Assembly: GCA_905250125.1 (NCBI GenBank)
Contig: CAJNOL010000044.1
Span: forward strand, 62,001-126,000
Length of the DNA stretch: 64,000 nt
Direction: 5' to 3'
DNA from: Rotaria sordida
Lineage: Eukaryota; Rotifera; Eurotatoria; Philodinida; Philodinidae
The notes beneath the pieces were generated by a model that was given only the letters and a program-made list of their open reading frames with translations, did not search any database and was not told the DNA's origin. The translations under genes and the position numbers were made by a program. This document shows positions 57,851 through 64,000 of the stretch, in pieces (positions within the stretch are counted from its first letter, which is position 1; each line of letters opens with the position of its first letter).

Positions 57851-59981
57851 ATGTCGAAGAAATTTAATATTCGCGAGTGGGTTCTATCCGTTAAGTAAGT
57901 AAGATATTACATACATATATATCGTATCTTAATATTGATTTTTTTTAAATTAATTAATTAGATATTGGTCATTGCTATTCATTCCCCATATATCGATTTG
58001 TTTAATTTTTTTAATCTATACACTTGTTGGTGCCAGTATTATTCAAGAAATTGAATCAGATGATCCACGAATTATTTCTTCATCAACAGTAGAAACAACA
58101 CCAAAACCTATTGTTCCAATAAAAAATTTTGATCGAGAACGAGAACGTCTCTTATCAAAAATAACAGAAAAAAGGCAAACAGTTGATGTACAACAATATA
58201 CTAAATATGTCAATAAACATCTTCGTGAATATGAAGAAGAAATTAAAAAAGTATATCAATCAATTCCAACAACACCATCAACTGTTATTGAAAAACCTAC
58301 ATTAAATGAAGAAAATTCCCGATGGACTTTTGCAGGATCATTGTATTTTATTGGAACAACTTTAACAACCATCGGTAAATATATTTATATATAATTAAAT
58401 AAAATATTATTATTTTATTTCTATTTATTAAGGTTCAAATGATTTTACGCCAACAAAAAAAATAGGAAAATTATTTTTAATGATCTATGCTGCTATTGGC
58501 ATTCCATTAACATTAGTATTTTTATCTGATTTAAGTTTATTAATAGCACGTTTAATAAAGTATTTATCTTTACTATTATTACGTGCATATTCAACAAAGT
58601 ATTTTCTTCATATGCGTCAATGGATGTTATTTCGTTTTATTGAAAAACAATTAGATATTTCAATACCTTTACCAACAGATGAAGATGATTTATTTTCACA
58701 AAAAAATAATCACTTATTAATATCATCATTGGATAATGAATTTAATGAAAATGATCAACCAATACATCGATTATCAATAAGACAACGACGTTTATCTAAT
58801 AGTCTTCATCTAAAACATATTAAAAATGCTTATAATATCCTTATTGATACAATAAAAGATATAAATGATGATACTAATTTAACCATGCCACAATTAATAA
58901 TAACGATTTTTATGTATCTACTCATTGGTGCATGTCTTATTACATCAAATTCATTTTTTGACAGCATTTATATTTGTTTTACATCTATATTTACCATTAA
59001 TTTAAGAAATTATTATCGAAATATGACAATACATCATGAAAATAATATGAAATCATTATTTATTTTAGCTATTTATTTATTATTTGGTTTAGCTATTGCC
59101 TCATTATGCGTAAAAGCTGTACAAATAAAAATACAAATAACACTTGAAAATATTGGAAAAAAATTACTTCGAGATCTTGTAGAATTTCTTCGACAGATGG
59201 GTATGTTAAGAAAATAACATAGAAGAATAGATAAATATTTCTTTTATTTCAATTAGGTTTTCATGAATTGAGTACAGATGATATATTAGCCACAACAAAT
59301 CATAATTCTCAATCAATATTAGCTCCAACGTCAGAATCTATTCTTTCTCGACAACAACGTGTAATACGTACAGCATCATATTCATCCGAATCAATATCAA
59401 CACCAACTCCTCGTCCTATTGGTATTGCTGAACCAGTACCTCGTCTACCTAGTGGTCTTATTATTCGAGCATATAAAAGTCCTGAAAGTGATACAGATAA
59501 AAGTGTTCAAGTTAATACAATCATTCGATCATGTGGTCGCTGTGCTGGTTCAAGTCCATCACCTTCAAGATCATTGTTATCAGTAAGAAGACATAGTGTT
59601 ATATCACCTACACCACTATCACCAGGTGAAAATAGTTCTGGTGGTGAAGATGAAGATACATCACCAGCTTTACCACCACCAAATTTGGATAGACTTCGTC
59701 AACGACGTGCAACACTTGTTGCAAAAACAATTATTAATCAAATGGCTACACAACCACCAATATTATCTGCTAATGAACCAATGCCATCATTAACATTGTT
59801 AACTGCTCAACGTCATCGTTCAACAGAAACACCACCGCCAGTGTCATCAAAATATTCAACTACAAAATTAGCAAATACTCCAGCTGCAGCATCACGTAAA
59901 CGAGATATTAGTCAAGAAGAATTTTCAGCAATTTCAAAACAAATATCTTCATTATTGACACCTAGTGATGATGAGAATTAA
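57851..59981 (+). CDS. Two-pore-domain (K2P) potassium-channel-like protein with degenerate filters, 4 exons, 649 aa
   Basis: Exons: 57851-57894, 57962-58374, 58433-59200 and 59257-59981. Junctions are GT-AG and 1950 nt are in frame. The K2P layout is complete: TM1 (about 16-40, SLLFIPHISICLIFLIY), an extracellular cap with a charged helix (about 75-120), pore helix 1 (AGSLYFIGTTLTTIG), TM2 with the typical IYAAIGIPLTLVFLSDL, a long cytosolic loop, TM3, pore helix 2 (FFDSIYICFTSIF), TM4 (LLFGLAIASLCVKAVQIKI) and a Ser/Pro-rich tail from about 410. An intron falls inside the first filter codon, as I recall it does in animal K2P genes. Both filters are abnormal: residues 152-156 read I-G-S-N-D where K2Ps have I-G-Y/F-G-D/N, and 340-345 read T-I-N-L-R-N instead of T-I-G-F-G-D. 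It may not conduct K+, or may act in trans. Confidence 0.82.
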
Positions 59982-62100
59982 TCAAGAATGTATATTGCAA
60001 TATGAAAATCTCTTTCTATTTTTTTTTAACATAAATCTAGTCTTTCGTTGTTATTTATACATGAACTAAACTAGCGACGAATTATTTTTATTTTATGTGA
60101 GATCATTCTTCTTTTATGATCTATTAGCTTTTGCTTCTTTTTTTTTTCATCAAAATCTACTGAAGAAATGCTTTTCTGTATATTTTTTATGTTTATTTTC
60201 TTTGATAGCATATAGTCATTTCTGTATTTTTCTTTTTGGAAACAAATCAAGATAGACAACTCATGTTAGGAAAAAATTATGTCTAAATGCATACAATTAG
60301 CAATGCAATAACTCATTCATACTTCCGGTTCATAATTTACAGTAATTTTCCGCCTGCCATAACCAAAGATATCAGAGCAACACAAGAGTACTTTTGTAAA
60401 TTATTGCTCTTTCAATTTCTACAACAGAAAACCTTTTTATATCTTAGCGTTATTCCGTATGTTGACGTAAGTGGCTAATAAAAAACATGGTACATATAAA
60501 TCGGGATCAAATATGCTTATCTTTAGTAAATAATTTCGTAATTTTAAGATTAGGCTTATCTCCTAATCTATTTTACGCTTATGATGAGTCTTGATATCGC
60601 TTTGCTATAAAAAGAAAACTTAGTAAATGTTTCTAATCAATTCGGACAAGGAAAAAATAACTCATAGATGAGTATAAATTCTTCAAAACAAAAACCTAGT
60701 TATTGATTTGATAAATCAATATGACCAGCTATCGTTCGTTCACACATCTCTATTTTTGATCAAATTTCATAACAAAACTTGTTTATATTGCTAATTTTTG
60801 CAACAAAAACGACTTCTCCAGATAGAATTTAACAAGTTTCACCGAACATACTCACTTTCAGTACAGGTTGATTTAATATTCGCATCCATTTTCTAGAAGT
60901 ACTGATTTACATAATTTCATTATTATTCGAGTTTTGTGAGGTTTTTATTCATAAGTATGCACATAGTCGAAATTAGCATTGAATTTTAAACGAAATGGAA
61001 TATTTAATCAATCAAAACTTCAATTTTTATTTTTCTCAAAAATTTCTTGGGTCGCAAAAGTTAAACAATTTTTTTTTGTTGGATTCTAGTGAAAAATACA
61101 TTATTTGATGCCAAATCCGATTTTGGTGATCAATATCTGGCTATTTTTGACCGTTTTTTTGCTTCATCTTGATCCAAACTGCGATTTTCAGAAATGGAAT
61201 GAAATTCCGTAACGAATACCATATTTTCGTTTGCTATTTGATGTAGTTATGTTTTGTTAAGAAATGACCTGATTTTCTGTAAGTGTTATGAAAGCTGAAT
61301 AACTTTTATATAGAAAGTTTATTTGTATGTCGTTTCGTTTCGTAGTAAAACGCTAAACTCTCAGTTTCGCTGAAAAAAAGTTTCATTTTTTGAAATTTCG
61401 TAACGGCTGGTATTTTCTAAATAGTTCAGCTCAAGCCAAAGGGAAGTCAGTGAACTTTTCACTGATAATAGATCTAAATACTCTCTATCTATAATTGATG
61501 ATACGCTGTAATGAGAAGATAATAAAAATTATATTTTAAGTATTATCCAAGGGAAACAAATATATTTAAAAATAATCATCTTTTTAAGGATTCATTTATC
61601 AATGAAAAAGAAGTTTTTTCCATTGTGTAGAAGCAAAGTATGAACAATGGCAACTGTGAAGCTACTGCAATAAAATATGAATGAGAATCGATATCATATG
61701 ATTACCCATGTGGTTCACTAAACATTCACTAGAACAAGACAGTAATCACGATGATAGAACTTCAGGTGCTATGTTATTTTAGTCATATACATAAAAAGAA
61801 AAGATAAGTGAAGTTTTCAAATTAAGTTCAAAATGATGATTATTGGAAGTATAAATAAAATTGCTATATTTGTATTATTCGTTGATTTTAAAAATAATTT
61901 GATCAGATCAGGATGCTCAACAATTTACAAGAATGACTTTTAACATATTCTCTAGTTTTTAAAAATATCAACCCAGTAATGTTTTATTCTTTTACTTTTT
62001 ACGTCTCAAGCCATTTCCAATAATTCCATTCTTCTATCGCACAAGTCATTGTATTCTCTTTTGTGAATGGTCAATTTGTTGAAGGATAAATATTTGATTA
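59982..62100. other. Intergenic region between K2P-like and ORAI-like loci
   Basis: About 2.1 kb of AT-rich sequence with short frames only. I recognise no gene, RNA gene or long inverted repeat. The ORAI-like locus might have an upstream exon here, because the hydrophobic N-terminus read from 62101 is not ORAI-like. Confidence 0.5.
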
Positions 62101-62854
62101 ATGAATAGAAAGAAAAAACCTTTTAGACTAATTGTGTTAATAGTTCTTTTTTGTTTTCATTTTCAATTACAAAGTTTTTTAAGCATTCACGTTTGTTTAG
62201 GAAAAATTTCACGTAAAAATAATCAACAAATACATAATCTTCTCTATGATAGATCAAAATTGGAAACTGTCAGCGAAACTTCAGCTATTCTTAATGAATT
62301 TGCTATTGTAAGCATTTTTATTATCATTGATTTGTTTCTGATATGAAAGATTTTATCAGGTAGCTCTTATCGAATTTTCAATCGACTCATATCCAGACAT
62401 TCCTTTTCGAGATGGTGTACTTACAGTTTATTTTATTGTATCATGTCTCTTAGTTAGTATTCATTTATTGGCTTTACTTATGTCAGTATGTATTTCACCT
62501 GAAATAACAAGCGTTTTATGTCAAAAAGTTTATTGGATAAATAATAAAAATGAAGAACTATTATCAACAGTCACTATTTATATTGAAATAGCATGATTAA
62601 TTTCAATTGGTTTTGGTCTATTCTTAATTATTTTTGAATTTGGTCTCATGTTTTGAATTAAAGTAGCCGGTTTCTTCATTGCAGCAGCAGTAGCTATTTC
62701 TGCTATTGTTACACTTTATATAGTTAGTGTACAATGTATAATTTTTGCTGTAGGTTTCTATAGTCGAATAATTCGAGCTAAAATTTTTTTGTATCAGCAT
62801 AATTTAGAATCAATTGAACGTGATGCTTTTACAAATCCTGCTTTTTTTACATAG
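62101..62854 (+). pseudogene. ORAI-like store-operated calcium channel with two in-frame UGA codons at conserved Trp sites
   Basis: Exon 1 is 62101-62307 (possibly starting later) and exon 2 is 62360-62854, across a 52-bp GTAAGC...TCAG intron. Read through, the 233 codons show the ORAI plan: RSKLETVSETSAIL before TM1, the pore helix FAIVALIE with the selectivity glutamate (codon 74, equal to human ORAI1 E106), TM2 with SIHLLALLMSVCISPE, TM3 starting IYIEIA, and TM4 with QCIIFAVGFYSR. UGA stands at codon 148 (62594-62596), where ORAI has Trp of IELAW, and at codon 168 (62654-62656), where ORAI has Trp of LLCW. A third Trp, in the TM2-TM3 loop, is normal TGG. The frame otherwise stays open to TAG 62852-62854. 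Residues equal to R91 and G98 are both Glu. Young pseudogene is the default reading; UGA readthrough or RNA editing is the alternative. The first 40 residues are unlike ORAI and may be intron. Confidence 0.75.
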
Positions 62855-64000
62855 TCCATCAACGACAACATCAATGTCAAATATCAGCTTGAACCGTTGA
62901 ATATGCTTGTAAATATATTTTTATGAATTATAATTTAGAAATAAGATTCGATATAATAGGTGGAAAAGTAAAAACAAATTGAAAGAACTTATAAAGATTT
63001 GTTATTTGTTGTTTTGCACAAAACTTGTTGCAAAAAAACAGTTAGCATCAAGTGTTCTATGAGAAAATATTCAATATGTAACAAATTTACTTTTCTCTGT
63101 ACATATATAAGAATTATTTGTTGCTGTCTCAAACAGAATCAACTCATTAACAGCCACAAGAACAAATACAATGCTAAAAAAAATAAAAATAAAAAATATC
63201 ATGTTTTTTTTTAATTTTATTTGCTCACAATAATTCTCAAATAGAAGGCGCAGGATATTACAAGTGGCAGGCAAAGAAAAGCTATTGGTCTGGAATAAAC
63301 ATTACACTGAGAAGAGGAGGAAATGGATAAATAACGTGTTTTTCAAGAATATAGCAAAATATTATAGTTTTCGCTGAGATTAAATGATAAAATACTGAAC
63401 ATGGGTGAGAGTATGCTCTTAAAAATGTCGCTTCTATTGTTATGCCATTTACGAAGATCAGCTTTTTGTAGACAATAAATAGATCTATCAAACAGAAAAC
63501 AACATTACGAAAATACAAATTTATCTAAAAAATAAATATGTAATTAGGATACATTCTAATATGAAAAGCAATAAAAGAATACGTTATGATAAAATACAAT
63601 CTATGAGATTTGGTCATTTTATCCTGAGTGGGACATTTCATTAGTTCTCTATTTTTGGAATATTCAAATATCAATAAAATATAACTGAACAGCTTATAGA
63701 TCAATATTTTCTCAGTAGATTTAATTATAGTTGTGTTAGAAGATATAACCAGTCCTATCTTAATTCATATTTTTCTGTTGTAGATAACATCGTTTGTAGT
63801 GATTTAGTCCAATGTTAACAATGAAACAATACAAGAAACTACGTAGTTAATTACTATTCTTCTCTTTTTTCCTAACCATAAAATAGAGCATCGTACAGAA
63901 ATCTTTGACACCATTCATTGACTGAAAAGTAGCACTTTCTACTTGCCATATGCCATTCATAACCTCATTCTACATGCATGCAAAGCTCTCTGTAGGTACT
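62855..64000. other. Right flank without recognised genes
   Basis: AT-rich sequence downstream of the ORAI-like locus. Short frames on both strands have no recognisable domain, and no repeat family or RNA gene stands out. Confidence 0.5.

Noticed and set aside
57972-58394. K2P-like protein starting at a TTG inside exon 2
   Set aside because: A 14-codon first exon from ATG 57851 with a GTAAGT donor joins in frame and gives a normal N-terminus before TM1.
62594-62656. Selenocysteine or a variant nuclear code to explain the UGA codons
   Set aside because: The sites align with Trp, not Cys, so Sec makes no sense. TMEM183 and the claudin-like gene end in TGA, and Trp is TGG throughout the window, so a UGA=Trp code is not supported.

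Overview
The window is nuclear DNA of an AT-rich animal. Genes are broken by many GT-AG introns, mostly about 50-75 bp, with a few of 0.5-3.3 kb filled by fold-back repeats, and the encoded proteins are metazoan. Codon use, intron style and repeat content look like a bdelloid rotifer (Rotaria-like) or another AT-rich gnathiferan/lophotrochozoan. The lineage is inferred, not proven. A run of 100 N at 49633-49732 is a scaffold gap.

Layout. 1-3241: no gene recognised. 3242-5205 (-): a five-exon TMEM183-type F-box protein. 5206-5608: a short divergent promoter interval. 5609-40043 (+): one complete gene, the cytoplasmic dynein-2 heavy chain DYNC2H1, modelled here as 52 exons joining without frame breaks into 4304 residues. 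40954-41636 (+): a two-exon secreted precursor carrying five YRFD/YRYD repeats between dibasic sites. 41936-43249 (-): a claudin-like four-helix membrane protein. 43.5-48.7 kb: two 1.2-kb non-autonomous transposon-like elements in opposite orientation. 48.7-55.1 kb: repeats, the gap and no recognised gene. 55370-57136 (-): a Neverland/DAF-36 Rieske sterol 7-desaturase. 57851-59981 (+): a two-pore-domain potassium-channel-like protein with both selectivity filters degenerate. 62101-62854 (+): an ORAI-like calcium-channel sequence whose frame is interrupted only by two UGA codons, both at conserved tryptophans. 62855-64000: nothing recognised.

The genes do not form one pathway. DYNC2H1 is the retrograde motor of intraflagellar transport, TMEM183 is a poorly characterised F-box protein, and Neverland belongs to sterol-hormone synthesis. 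The most unusual items are the YRFD precursor (synonymous codon variation among its repeats suggests selection on the peptide), the K2P-like protein without a K+ signature, the ORAI locus with UGA at two Trp sites, and the fold-back elements in DYNC2H1 introns and in the 43.5-48.7 kb pair. All splice models are read from sequence alone. No transcript or database search was available.
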